Positions 24,937 through 32,864 of a DNA stretch of 64,000 bases are shown one piece after another; position 1 is the stretch's first letter, and each line of letters starts with the position of its first letter. The position numbers and the translations under genes are program-made. The notes under the pieces were generated by a model that did not search any database, was not told where the DNA came from, and was given only the letters and a program-made list of their open reading frames with translations. Source of the stretch: JBAZKK01 sp041650795 (lineage in GTDB: Bacteria > Omnitrophota > Gorgyraeia > Gygaellales > Profunditerraquicolaceae); contig JBAZKK010000004.1 of the NCBI GenBank assembly GCA_041650795.1, positions 1-64,000 of the forward strand, given 5' to 3'.

Positions 24937-25647
24937 ATGAGGTTGGGCGTTAACATTGACCATATTGCTACCATCCGTGAAATACGCCACGGTGTCGAGC
25001 CTGAGCCGGTGCTAGCTGTTTCTCTTGCCGAGGCAGCCGGCGCAGACAGCATAGTAACGCATCTAAGGGAAGACCGCCGGCACATCAGGGAGAGCGACCT
25101 CTATCTTTTAAGGCGTGCCGTCAGGACAAGGTTGAATCTTGAGATGTCAGCGGCTCCTGATATCGTAGATATCGCCTGTAAGCTCAGGCCCGAGAGGGCT
25201 ACCCTGGTCCCTGAGAAGAGGCGCGAGTTGACTACCGAGGGCGGGCTGGATGCGGCTGGAAACCCCCGCCGCATAAAAGCGGTGGTATCCAGGCTAAAAA
25301 GAAAAGGCATAGAGGTGAGTTTGTTCATTGACCCTGATAAGAAACAGATTGACGCCTCGCTTGAATGTGGCGTTAGCATGATAGAATTGCACACCGGCCG
25401 TTATGCAGATGCGCGGCTGGCAAGGAAAAAAGAAAGGCGTTTTAAAGAACTTCAGTCCGCCTGTGTTTATGCCAAGGATAGTGGGCTTAAGGTTTTTGCC
25501 GGCCACGGCCTGGATTATCATAACGTTTCCCGCATCGCAGGCATTAAGGGGATTGAGGAGTTGAACATCGGTTATTCCATTGTCTGCCGGGCGGCCCTAG
25601 TGGGATTGAAACAGGCAGTGCGTGAGATGAAAGCTTTGATTGGCTGA
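24937..25647 (+). CDS. pdxJ: Pyridoxine 5'-phosphate synthase
   Basis: PdxJ closes the ring of pyridoxine phosphate from 1-deoxyxylulose-5-phosphate and 3-amino-2-oxopropyl phosphate in the DXP-dependent route to vitamin B6. The TIM-barrel motifs are complete: RLGVNIDHIATIREIR, ADSIVTHLREDRRHI, NLEMSAAPDIVDIA, TLVPEKRRELTTEGGLD, IELHTGRYA and AGHGLDYHNV...ELNIGYSIV. The 236 residues are typical. It lies directly before acpS, as in enterobacteria and many others. Confidence 0.97.
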   Translation: MRLGVNIDHIATIREIRHGVEPEPVLAVSLAEAAGADSIVTHLREDRRHIRESDLYLLRRAVRTRLNLEMSAAPDIVDIACKLRPERATLVPEKRRELTTEGGLDAAGNPRRIKAVVSRLKRKGIEVSLFIDPDKKQIDASLECGVSMIELHTGRYADARLARKKERRFKELQSACVYAKDSGLKVFAGHGLDYHNVSRIAGIKGIEELNIGYSIVCRAALVGLKQAVREMKALIG

Positions 25648-25648
25648 T

Positions 25649-26005
25649 ATGATTATAGGCACGGGTGTTGATATAACTGAGGTCAGGAGGCTTAAGGCGG
25701 CAATAGAAAAATGGGGAAGGGGTTTCCTGGGCCGCATCTTTACCAAAGAGGAGCTGGAGAGCTCCAATGGCAGGATAAGCCTTTATCAGCATCTGGCAGG
25801 CAGGTTTGCCGCCAAGGAGGCGATCTTTAAGGCCATGGGTGATAAAACCCTTAGCTGGAAGGATGTCCAGGTTTTTAACGATCCCGACGGCAAGCCTTAT
25901 TGCAGGATTTTAAATAATAAAGGCAAAAACCTTAAGGTGCATGTTTCAATATCCCATGTGAAAAATTATGCGGTTGCCAACGCGGTTGTTACGCCGAAGG
26001 AGTAA
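25649..26005 (+). CDS. acpS: Holo-[acyl-carrier-protein] synthase
   Basis: AcpS transfers 4'-phosphopantetheine from CoA to a serine of acyl carrier protein. The 118-residue protein has the two magnesium/CoA motifs: IIGTGVDITEVRRL at the start and RFAAKEAIFKAMG in the middle, then WKDVQVFNDPDGKP and VSISHVKNYAVANAVV. The ATG at 25649 begins two bases after pdxJ; an in-frame TTG nine bases earlier lies within pdxJ and gives an unnatural N-terminus. Its 3' end overlaps nnrD by 38 bases. Confidence 0.95.
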   Translation: MIIGTGVDITEVRRLKAAIEKWGRGFLGRIFTKEELESSNGRISLYQHLAGRFAAKEAIFKAMGDKTLSWKDVQVFNDPDGKPYCRILNNKGKNLKVHVSISHVKNYAVANAVVTPKE

Positions 26006-26822
26006 TGCCTCCAAAGGCGACTTCGGCCACGTTTTGATATTGGCTGGTTCTTTGAGATTTTCCGGCGCGGCCCTCTTGTGTTCTGAGGCGGCCATGCGCG
26101 CAGGGGCGGGGCTGGTAACGTTGGGAGTGCCGCGTGGCATCGCGGTGCCGCTTATCAGGAAGAAGATGAAGGAAGTAATGCTTTTGGCCTTGCCCGGGAA
26201 CGCCGACTGCTCTCTGTCTTCAGGGGGCTTTAAGGAAATAAAGCGTTTCAGCGAAAAGGCAGATGTTATAATAATCGGTCCGGGGCTCGGAGGCAATGTT
26301 TTCACCGCAGGGCTGGTACGCCGGCTGGTAAAGACCATTGCTAAGCCCCTGGTCATTGATGCCGATGGTCTTAATGTTATTGCACCTGTCTTGGGTCGGT
26401 TAAAGGTGGCAAGCAAAGAGGTAATTTTTACCCCGCACCCCGGAGAGATGGCCAGGCTTTGCGGGATTAGTGTGAAAGAGGTGCAGGCCCGGAGACTGGC
26501 TATTGCCAGAAAGTTTAGCCGTGAGCATAAATTAACCCTTGTGCTTAAAGGTCATCGCACGGTAGTCGCTGCTCCGGATGGGCGTACCTACGTAAATAAA
26601 ACCGGCAATCCCGGGATGGCTACTGCAGGCAGCGGGGATGTGCTTAGCGGTGTTATCGGCGCGTTTTTGGCACAGGGCTTAGGTTCTTTTGATGCGGCAA
26701 GATATGCGGCGTATCTGCACGGGTTAGCCGGTGATTTAGCGGCTCGTGAAAAAACGGGGATTTCCTTGATTGCAAGCGACATCATTGATAAAATCCCAGC
26801 TGCAATCAAGAGGAGTAGTTGA
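25968..26822 (+). CDS. nnrD: ADP-dependent NAD(P)H-hydrate dehydratase
   Basis: NnrD repairs hydrated NAD(P)H using ADP. The ribokinase-like fold shows KGDFGHVLILAGS at the start, FSGAALLCSEAAMRAGAGLVTLG, IIIGPGLGG, PLVIDADGLN, IFTPHPGEMARL and the C-terminal GNPGMATAGSGDVLSGVIGAFLAQG. It has only the dehydratase domain; the NnrE epimerase half that is fused in many bacteria is absent. The ATG at 25968 gives the conserved LPxR...SKGDFG start, so the long overlap with acpS is real. The stop is one base before a tRNA gene. Confidence 0.94.
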   Translation: MRLPTRLLRRRSNASKGDFGHVLILAGSLRFSGAALLCSEAAMRAGAGLVTLGVPRGIAVPLIRKKMKEVMLLALPGNADCSLSSGGFKEIKRFSEKADVIIIGPGLGGNVFTAGLVRRLVKTIAKPLVIDADGLNVIAPVLGRLKVASKEVIFTPHPGEMARLCGISVKEVQARRLAIARKFSREHKLTLVLKGHRTVVAAPDGRTYVNKTGNPGMATAGSGDVLSGVIGAFLAQGLGSFDAARYAAYLHGLAGDLAAREKTGISLIASDIIDKIPAAIKRSS

Positions 26823-26823
26823 T

Positions 26824-26896
26824 GCCGGCGTAGCTCAGTCGGTAGAGCAGCTGTTTTGTAAACAGCGGGTCGGGGGTTCGATTCCTCTCGCCGGCT
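26824..26896 (+). tRNA. tRNA-Thr (TGT)
   Basis: A 73-base cloverleaf: acceptor GCCGGCG/CGCCGGC, D arm GCTC/GAGC, anticodon stem GCTGT/ACAGC around TTTGTAA (anticodon TGT), and T loop TTCGATT. It starts one base after the nnrD stop. CCA is not encoded. Confidence 0.95.
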
Positions 26897-26913
26897 TATT
26901 TGATAGACCGGAT

Positions 26914-26999
26914 GGACAGGTACCCAAGTGGCCAAAGGGGGCAGACTGTAAATCTGCTGCACTTGTGCTTCAGAGGTTCGAATCCTCTCCTGTCCACCA
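26914..26999 (+). tRNA. tRNA-Tyr (GTA), CCA encoded
   Basis: A class II tRNA with a long variable arm: acceptor GGACAGG/CCTGTCC, anticodon loop CTGTAAA (GTA), extra arm around TGCACTTGTGCTT, T loop TTCGAAT. The genome encodes the terminal CCA, unlike its neighbours. Confidence 0.94.
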
Positions 27000-27051
27000 G
27001 TTATGCGGCACTTGACTCTAATCGGAATTGCGTCGGTGCGCGTTAGTCTGC

Positions 27052-27122
27052 GCGGGTGTAGTTCAATGGCAGAACAATAGCCTTCCAAGCTATATATGAC
27101 GGTTCGATTCCGTTCACCCGCT
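27052..27122 (+). tRNA. tRNA-Gly (TCC)
   Basis: A 71-base cloverleaf: acceptor GCGGGTG/CACCCGC, anticodon loop CTTCCAA (anticodon TCC), T arm ACGG-TTCGATT-CCGT. Last of a three-tRNA cluster; no CCA encoded. Confidence 0.94.
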
Positions 27123-27147
27123 TATAGCAATCGAACCGAAAGGGGGT

Positions 27148-27172
27148 GCGGGGGAAAAAAGATTTCCCCCGC
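27148..27172 (+). terminator. Strong GC hairpin after the tRNA cluster
   Basis: A perfect ten-pair inverted repeat GCGGGGGAAA/TTTCCCCCGC with a five-base loop, 25 bases after tRNA-Gly and 20 before the next ATG. No T-run follows, so it is either a processing or Rho-independent-like stop for the tRNAs or part of the leader of the next gene. Confidence 0.45.
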
Positions 27173-27192
27173 GTATTAGGGGAGAATATTTG

Positions 27193-27945
27193 ATGGAGGA
27201 AAGGGAATTCTTAGAGCCGGTTTTTATCGATGCGTTTGACTTGGATGATGCCTGGTTCCGTTGCCTCTCTGAGATACTCGATAAAGGCCACGTCTATACC
27301 ATTACCCGTGGCAGTTACGAAGGGCAGAAGCGCCTGGAGTTTGATTTTGCGGTAGTGAGGGTGAAGAAGCCATCCCACCAGATTATTCCGATAATACCGG
27401 AAGGGATGAGTATCCCGGCCCCCACTGATATGGATTACATCCAGGGATACCTTTCCTATCTTATGACCGGGACTAAGACCGAAACCGAAGATTATACCTA
27501 CGGAGAGAGGCTAGTTGACCCCCGCGTAAGAATAAGGGAAAAGGTAGAGGGCCAGGATATGCTTAAGGAGATGCCCCTGGAGGTAAACCAGGTTGAAGAG
27601 GTAATCCGGATTTATAAAGAACAGGGGTTCGGCACGAACCAGGCGGTAATGGAAATCGGCATGCCTTCAGACATCAAGCTTGCCGACCCGCCCTGCCTGA
27701 GGCTTATTGATACCAGGGTCCGTTACGGGAAATTGCATTTTGTGCTCTATTTCCGTTCCTGGGACCTCTGGGGAGGTTTTCCGTCCAACCTGGGAGGATT
27801 GCAGTTAGTGAAGCAGTATATGGCGGATGAGATTGGCGTGGGCGACGGCGAAATCGTAGCGGTCAGCAAGGGGCTGCATCTTTATGATTATAGTTGGGAT
27901 TTGGCGAAGATGCGCACCAATAAAAATAACCTCATTATAGAATAA
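27193..27945 (+). CDS. Archaeal-type thymidylate synthase family protein
   Basis: A 250-residue protein whose C-terminal half carries the ThyA signature: PPCLRLIDTRV with the nucleophile C168, YFRSWDLWGGFPSNLGGLQLVKQYMA (phosphate-binding Arg-Ser and Asp-191) and VAVSKGLHLYDY. The N-terminal half differs strongly from E. coli ThyA and resembles the short thymidylate synthases of methanogens. It probably methylates dUMP with methylene-THF; dCMP hydroxymethylase activity is a less likely alternative. GGGGAGA is placed correctly for the ATG at 27193 (a TTG three bases earlier is unlikely). The following PilZ gene shares a base with its stop. Confidence 0.8.
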   Translation: MEEREFLEPVFIDAFDLDDAWFRCLSEILDKGHVYTITRGSYEGQKRLEFDFAVVRVKKPSHQIIPIIPEGMSIPAPTDMDYIQGYLSYLMTGTKTETEDYTYGERLVDPRVRIREKVEGQDMLKEMPLEVNQVEEVIRIYKEQGFGTNQAVMEIGMPSDIKLADPPCLRLIDTRVRYGKLHFVLYFRSWDLWGGFPSNLGGLQLVKQYMADEIGVGDGEIVAVSKGLHLYDYSWDLAKMRTNKNNLIIE

Positions 27946-28364
27946 TGGTAGATAATAATTATCAGGGCCAGGAGCGCCGCAATTTCATAAGGCTTGATTT
28001 TGTAAAGCCGCTGGCTTATAAGATATGCAAGAAGGAGACCATCGAGAAATTGCTGCAGGGTTATACTGCCAACATCAGCCAGACGGGATTATTCTGTAAC
28101 CTGCAGGATAAGATCAAGCTGGATGATATCATCTGGCTTTCGTTCGACCGGGATACCCTCAGCATCTGCCATGACCTGGAAAGAAGAAGCGTGATTTATC
28201 AGAACGGCATCATCGGAAAGGTGGTCCGCAGCCAATTGCGGGATGACGGCAGCTGCGAGGTCGGGGTCCAGTTCATTACCCGCGAGGAAAAAAACAAGCT
28301 GGAGGCCGCCTCCGCCATAGAATTATTAAAAGCATCAGATGAGCAACAAAATAAGCAGCCTTAA
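27945..28364 (+). CDS. PilZ domain protein
   Basis: A 139-residue single PilZ domain. The c-di-GMP-binding motifs are present: RRNFIRLDF (the RxxxR arginines) near residues 11-19 and NISQTGLFC (N/DxSxxG) around 43. The C-terminus is helical and charged. PilZ proteins act as receptors for cyclic di-GMP in motility, polysaccharide and stress control. It overlaps both the thymidylate synthase gene and gpsA, so it is embedded in a housekeeping operon. This is one of three stand-alone PilZ genes in the window (also 29488 and 46228). Confidence 0.87.
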   Translation: MVDNNYQGQERRNFIRLDFVKPLAYKICKKETIEKLLQGYTANISQTGLFCNLQDKIKLDDIIWLSFDRDTLSICHDLERRSVIYQNGIIGKVVRSQLRDDGSCEVGVQFITREEKNKLEAASAIELLKASDEQQNKQP

Positions 28365-29349
28365 AATCGCAGTCTTAGGGGACGGCGGGTGGGGGACGAC
28401 CCTGGCGTTGCTTCTTGAGAATAAGGGTTTTAGAGTTACGCTCTGGGGAGCCTTTGAGGATTACGTTTCTTATCTTAAGGCGAAAAGGGTAAATACGAGG
28501 TTCCTGCCGGGGATAAGATTGCCAGCCCGCTTGAATATCACTTCTGATTTAGAAGAGGCGCTGGAAAACAAGGACCTTATTGTCCTGGCAGTGCCCTCGC
28601 AATACATGCGCCGCGTGCTTAAGAAAATAGAAAGCTGCGGTTATCCGGCTTCTGCGATGTATCTAAGCGTCACCAAGGGGATAGAGGCAGGTTCCCTGGA
28701 AAGGATGTCTGAGGTAATCCGCGGGGAACTAGGGAATGTAAGGTTGGCGGTGCTGTCCGGGCCAACGATTGCCCATGAGGTCGCCAGAGGCATCCCTACC
28801 ACAGCGGTAATAGCCTCGCCGGATAGAAAGCTGCGCCGCATGCTGCAGGATATATTTATGACGCCGAGACTGCGTATATATACCAACGACGATGTGGCGG
28901 GGGTGGAGCTCGGCGGAAGCCTCAAAAACGTGATTGCCATTGCCTGCGGTATTTCCGACGGTTTGGGCTTCGGCACCAACACAAAGGCAGCAATCTTGTC
29001 GCGCGGACTGGCTGAGATTTCAAGGTTAGGGAAGAAAATGGGCGCCAAGGCCGGGACCTTCGGAGGGATTACCGGGCTGGGGGACCTGGTAACAACGTGC
29101 ACCAGCCCTTATAGCCGCAACAGATATGTGGGCGAGCGTATCGGCAGGGGGGAAACCTTGGAAAAAATAAGCTCAAAGATGCGGATGGTAGCCGAAGGGA
29201 TAGTTACTGCAAAATCCGCACATGCCTTAAGCGCAAGATACAGGGTAGATACACCTATAACCAAAGAGGTATATCGGGTTCTTTACAGGAATAAACCTCC
29301 CCTTCGCGCAGTCAGTGATTTAATGACGCGCCAGAAAAAAGAGGAATAA
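28339..29349 (+). CDS. gpsA: Glycerol-3-phosphate dehydrogenase [NAD(P)+]
   Basis: GpsA reduces dihydroxyacetone phosphate to sn-glycerol 3-phosphate for phospholipid synthesis. The N-terminal Rossmann loop is KIAVLGDGGWGTTLALLL (GxGxxG-type), followed by VLAVPSQYMR, SVTKGIE, LSGPTIAHEVA and GGSLKNVIAIACGISDGLGFGTNTKAAILSRG (catalytic Lys and substrate site). GLGDLVTTCTSPYSRNR closes the set. The 336 residues fit the family. The start ATG at 28339 lies inside the PilZ gene end. Confidence 0.96.
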   Translation: MSNKISSLKIAVLGDGGWGTTLALLLENKGFRVTLWGAFEDYVSYLKAKRVNTRFLPGIRLPARLNITSDLEEALENKDLIVLAVPSQYMRRVLKKIESCGYPASAMYLSVTKGIEAGSLERMSEVIRGELGNVRLAVLSGPTIAHEVARGIPTTAVIASPDRKLRRMLQDIFMTPRLRIYTNDDVAGVELGGSLKNVIAIACGISDGLGFGTNTKAAILSRGLAEISRLGKKMGAKAGTFGGITGLGDLVTTCTSPYSRNRYVGERIGRGETLEKISSKMRMVAEGIVTAKSAHALSARYRVDTPITKEVYRVLYRNKPPLRAVSDLMTRQKKEE

Positions 29350-29368
29350 CGGGGGAGAAGGCAATAGG

Positions 29369-29443
29369 CGGGGCGTGGCTCAGTTTGGCTAGAGCGCTTG
29401 AATGGGGTTCAAGAGGTCGACAGTTCAAGTCTGTCCGCCCCGA
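29369..29443 (+). tRNA. tRNA-Pro (GGG)
   Basis: A 75-base cloverleaf: acceptor CGGGGCG/CGCCCCG with the C1-G72 pair typical of proline tRNA, D stem GCTC/GAGC, anticodon stem CTTGA/TCAAG around ATGGGGT (anticodon GGG at 29404-29406), T arm GACAG-TTCAAGT-CTGTC. CCA is not encoded. It sits between gpsA and a PilZ gene. Confidence 0.95.
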
Positions 29444-29487
29444 CTTTCTTATTTAGACTAAAGATATTTTAAGAAGGGAGGGTAGAA

Positions 29488-29847
29488 ATGGCGTTTGATG
29501 GTGCGGAAAGGCGCAGGTATCCACGCATCAAGGCTAATTTTATCGTCTCTTACCGTGTCCTCGAGGATAGCGATGTGATTGACAGTTCGCAGACCAAGAA
29601 TTTCAGTATCGGGGGAATGCTTTTTACTACCAATAAGTTTTTCAAAAAAGGCACCGGCCTTGCCTTAAGGATAAGGCTGCCTTTTGATTCCCGTCCTGTC
29701 GAGATAGCGGGGATGGTCGTGGATTCCCGCGAGATAGTCAAGAACCTCATTTACGATACCAGGATAGAATTCTCTCCGGATGAAAAGCAGGACGGGGCAA
29801 TAAAACAGGCAGTGGATTATTATTTAAAAAAGAAAGGCAAGTTATGA
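29488..29847 (+). CDS. PilZ domain protein
   Basis: A 119-residue PilZ protein with the paired motifs ERRRYPRIKA (RxxxR) at residues 7-16 and NFSIGGMLF (NxSxxG) near 39-47, then the PilZ barrel (LALRIRLPFDSRPVEIAGMVVDSRE) and a basic helix. A strong AGGGAGGG ribosome site precedes it. Its stop overlaps hom by ATGA, tying it to the aspartate-family operon. It may bind c-di-GMP; whether it affects the enzymes downstream or only shares the transcript is unknown. Confidence 0.87.
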   Translation: MAFDGAERRRYPRIKANFIVSYRVLEDSDVIDSSQTKNFSIGGMLFTTNKFFKKGTGLALRIRLPFDSRPVEIAGMVVDSREIVKNLIYDTRIEFSPDEKQDGAIKQAVDYYLKKKGKL

Positions 29848-31139
29848 AAAAAATAAATATCGGATTGATAGGATTCGGTAACGTTGGTTCGGGGGTAGTC
29901 AGGATTTTGCGAGAGAGGAAGGCTTTCTTAAAAGAGAAGGTCGGCACCGAAATAAATATCGCCAGGATAGCCGATAAGGATATTTCCTCCAAGAGGAACG
30001 TCAATGTTGATAGAAGTGTTTTGACGAAAGACGCCCGCGATGTTATCGCAGATCCCAATATCGATATCGCGGTGGAGCTTGTCGGCGGAATCCATCCGTC
30101 CAGAGAATTTATTATTGAGGCCCTAAAGAGCGGCAAGAATGTCGTTACCGCCAACAAGGCGCTCCTTGCGGAGCGCGGCAGAGAATTGTTTGCTTTGGCA
30201 GAGGACCGCGGCAAAAATATTTATTTCGAGGCGTCGGTCGGCGCCGGCATACCGATTATCAAATCCTTGCGTGAAGGCCTGGTGGCTAACAGGTTCGAGA
30301 GTATCTTCGGGATCGTAAACGGGACCTCTAACTATATCCTTTCCGAAATGTCCCGCAATAACCGGAATTTCAACGAGGCGCTGCGCCAGGCCCAGGCCAA
30401 AGGGTTTGCGGAGAAAGACCCTTCCCTTGATATCGCAGGCATGGATTCGGCGCATAAGCTCGTAATACTTACCTATCTTTGTTTCGGGAGATTGATTAAT
30501 TTAAGCGATGTCTTCGTGCAGGGGGTGTCGGATATATCGCTTTGCGACGTCAATTACGCCAAAGAGTTGGGATTCGAAATAAAGCTTTTGGCGATCGCCA
30601 AGAAGGAGAACGGAGAATTAGAGGCGCGGGTCCATCCCACCCTTATCCCGCAGGACCACCTTCTCTCATCGGTAGGGAGTATGTTCAATGCCCTTTACGT
30701 ATCTTCGGACCTGGCGGGGGATTTGTTGTTTTACGGGCCGGGCGCAGGGCAACTATCCGCGGCATCCGCGGTGGTATCGGACCTGGTGGACCTTGCCCAG
30801 GATATACGCGCCGGGTTATTCCGCCGCAACCTTAACGTCGTCCCCGATGTATCCATCAAAAAGCTGCGTCGCATTGACGAAACCTCCAGCCGCTACTACA
30901 TCCGTTTTATGGTTAAGGACCAACCGGGTGTGTTGGCCAAGATCTCCGGGATCCTGGCAAGGTTCGGCATCAGTATCGCTTCGGTAACCCAGAAGGAAAG
31001 GAAAAAGACAGAGACCGTGCCTATAGTAATGATACTCCATGATGCCAAGGAAAAGAATCTGCGCCTGGCATTAAATATGATAAACCGCTTAGACATCATA
31101 GGCGAGAAGCCTGTGGCAATACGCATGGAAGAGGTGTAA
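29844..31139 (+). CDS. hom: Homoserine dehydrogenase
   Basis: Reduces aspartate semialdehyde to homoserine, the branch toward threonine and methionine. The N-terminal NAD-binding motif is IGLIGFGNVGSGVV. The middle domain has VVTANKALLAERG, EASVGAGIPIIKSLREGL, GIVNGTSNYILSEM and FAEKDPSLDIAGMDSAHKL (catalytic Lys/Asp). From about residue 350 to the end is an ACT domain (YYIRFMVKDQPGVLAKISGIL), so threonine feedback is likely. The 431 residues match monofunctional Hom. It is followed within two bases by thrC. Confidence 0.97.
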   Translation: MKKINIGLIGFGNVGSGVVRILRERKAFLKEKVGTEINIARIADKDISSKRNVNVDRSVLTKDARDVIADPNIDIAVELVGGIHPSREFIIEALKSGKNVVTANKALLAERGRELFALAEDRGKNIYFEASVGAGIPIIKSLREGLVANRFESIFGIVNGTSNYILSEMSRNNRNFNEALRQAQAKGFAEKDPSLDIAGMDSAHKLVILTYLCFGRLINLSDVFVQGVSDISLCDVNYAKELGFEIKLLAIAKKENGELEARVHPTLIPQDHLLSSVGSMFNALYVSSDLAGDLLFYGPGAGQLSAASAVVSDLVDLAQDIRAGLFRRNLNVVPDVSIKKLRRIDETSSRYYIRFMVKDQPGVLAKISGILARFGISIASVTQKERKKTETVPIVMILHDAKEKNLRLALNMINRLDIIGEKPVAIRMEEV

Positions 31140-31141
31140 TT

Positions 31142-32215
31142 ATGAAGTGGCAGGGGGTAATAGAGGAATATAAAAAGCATCTGCCGGTGACCAGAAGGAC
31201 CCCTATCGTTACCTTGCGAGAGGGCAATACCCCGCTGATTTATGCCGGCTACCTCAGCCGCTTGGCCGGACGTAACCTCGAGGTTTACCTTAAATACGAG
31301 GGTCTTAATCCTACGGGGTCCTTTAAGGACCGCGGGATGACGATGGCAGTTTCCAAGGCCTGCGAAGAAAGGGCCAGGGCGATAATCTGCGCTTCTACCG
31401 GCAATACCTCGGCATCGGCTGCGGCCTATGCTGCCCGCGCGGGATTAAGGTGCATCGTTTTGATACCAAAGGGGGCGATTGCCTTAGGAAAACTCAGCCA
31501 GGCACTCATACATGGCGCTACTGTTTTGGCAGTAGACGGAAATTTTGATATTGCCTTGGAGATGGTGCGCCGCATAGCAGCGGAATATCCCGTCACCCTC
31601 GTGAATTCCCTTAACCCTTATCGCATTGAAGGGCAGAAGACCGGAAGTTTCGAGATCTGCGATTTCCTTGGCGATGCTCCGGATTTCCAGGTTATGCCGG
31701 TAGGAAATGCCGGAAACATTACCGCTTATTGGAAGGGGTATAAAGAGTACCGCAGGCTAGCCAAATCCAGGATACTGCCGCGCATGTTGGGTTTTCAGGC
31801 TAAAGGGTCGGCCCCGATAGTCAGGGGGCATGCTGTCAGCAATCCTCGCACCATAGCCACTGCCATACGCATCGGAAATCCCGCCAGCTGGAAACAGGCC
31901 GAGCAGGCCCGAGATGAATCCGGCGGGCTTATAGATATGGTTTCGGACAACGAAATCCTGGCGGCCTATAAAATATTGTCTTCCAAGGAAGGGGTTTTTG
32001 TAGAGCCGGCATCCGCTGCTTCAGTTGCCGGTTTACTCAAACTTGCCCAAAAAGGGTATTTTAAGAAGACCCTTAAGAAGCGCGAAGCGCGGCGCATCGT
32101 CTGCATCCTGACAGGGCACGGCTTAAAGGACCCTGACCGGGCAATCAAGAGCATTAAGGCCCCCAGGGTAGTCAGGCCTGACTTAAAGGCAGTCCTAAAA
32201 GAAATTGGTTATTAA
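31142..32215 (+). CDS. thrC: Threonine synthase
   Basis: PLP enzyme converting O-phosphohomoserine to threonine. The PLP lysine lies in NPTGSFKDRGMTMAVSKA (about residues 59-76), followed by CASTGNTSASAAAYAARAG, phosphate-binding VMPVGNAGNITAYWKG and FVEPASAASVAGLLKL. The length of 357 is that of the short (class II-type) bacterial enzymes without the plant regulatory extension. It needs homoserine kinase product. No thrB is present, but a gene two positions downstream (32861) belongs to a family proposed to replace it. Confidence 0.96.
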   Translation: MKWQGVIEEYKKHLPVTRRTPIVTLREGNTPLIYAGYLSRLAGRNLEVYLKYEGLNPTGSFKDRGMTMAVSKACEERARAIICASTGNTSASAAAYAARAGLRCIVLIPKGAIALGKLSQALIHGATVLAVDGNFDIALEMVRRIAAEYPVTLVNSLNPYRIEGQKTGSFEICDFLGDAPDFQVMPVGNAGNITAYWKGYKEYRRLAKSRILPRMLGFQAKGSAPIVRGHAVSNPRTIATAIRIGNPASWKQAEQARDESGGLIDMVSDNEILAAYKILSSKEGVFVEPASAASVAGLLKLAQKGYFKKTLKKREARRIVCILTGHGLKDPDRAIKSIKAPRVVRPDLKAVLKEIGY

Positions 32216-32864
32216 TAAAAAATCCACCTTAAGAGGCAAGCGTGTCTTGATTACCGCCGGCCCGACCTGGGCGGCGATTGATAGCGTCAGGGTAATAAGC
32301 AATACCGCCAGCGGCAGGACGGGGATTTTATTGGCGCGGGATTTCAAGAAACTGGGGGCTAAGGTAACATTGCTCCTGGGTCCGGTGGGCTCCTGTTCTT
32401 TGGATAAGGGGATCAAGATGTTGCGTTTTTCTTTCTTTGATGAGCTAAGGAGCCTTCTTGAAAGAGAGCTCGCCTGCGTTAAATACGATGCCGTAATACA
32501 TACTGCGGCAGTTTCTGATTATATGGCGCCTAGGCCTTACCGGCGCAAGATAAAATCCGGCATCAAGGGGTTGAGGATTAGGCTGAGCCCTACCCCCAAG
32601 ATAATTAATTGCATAAAGCGGATTTCTCCTTTCAGCCTTGCCGTAGGTTTTAAGTTTGAGCCTCAGGCGTCAAGGGGGGTTTTATTAAGGGAAGCCAGGG
32701 GCCTCATGCGCTTTGCGAGGCTTGACATTGCGGTTGCCAATACCATTAGAGAGGGGCGTTACCGTGCCTACATCGTTGGCGCCCGCAAGGTTTACGGCCC
32801 ATTTACCACTAAAGGGATGATGAGCAGGGGGTTGGAAAGGTTGATAGGGAGTCAGTTATTATGA
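32205..32864 (+). CDS. coaB: Stand-alone phosphopantothenoylcysteine synthetase
   Basis: CoaB joins cysteine to 4'-phosphopantothenate in CoA synthesis. The 219-residue protein is the C-terminal half of the usual CoaBC fusion: RVLITAGPTWAAIDSVRVISNTASGRTG, HTAAVSDYMAPRPYRRKIKSG, LSPTPKIINCIKR, LAVGFKFE and IAVANTI. The decarboxylase CoaC domain is absent here and not in the window. The start is a TTG overlapping the thrC stop; it yields the conserved N-terminus. Two CoA genes occur in this window (coaX at 45336). Confidence 0.88.
   Translation: MVINKKSTLRGKRVLITAGPTWAAIDSVRVISNTASGRTGILLARDFKKLGAKVTLLLGPVGSCSLDKGIKMLRFSFFDELRSLLERELACVKYDAVIHTAAVSDYMAPRPYRRKIKSGIKGLRIRLSPTPKIINCIKRISPFSLAVGFKFEPQASRGVLLREARGLMRFARLDIAVANTIREGRYRAYIVGARKVYGPFTTKGMMSRGLERLIGSQLL

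Noticed and set aside
30542..30987. Plus-strand ORFs of 97 and 99 codons inside hom
   Set aside because: They are shadow frames of a complete, well-conserved homoserine dehydrogenase.
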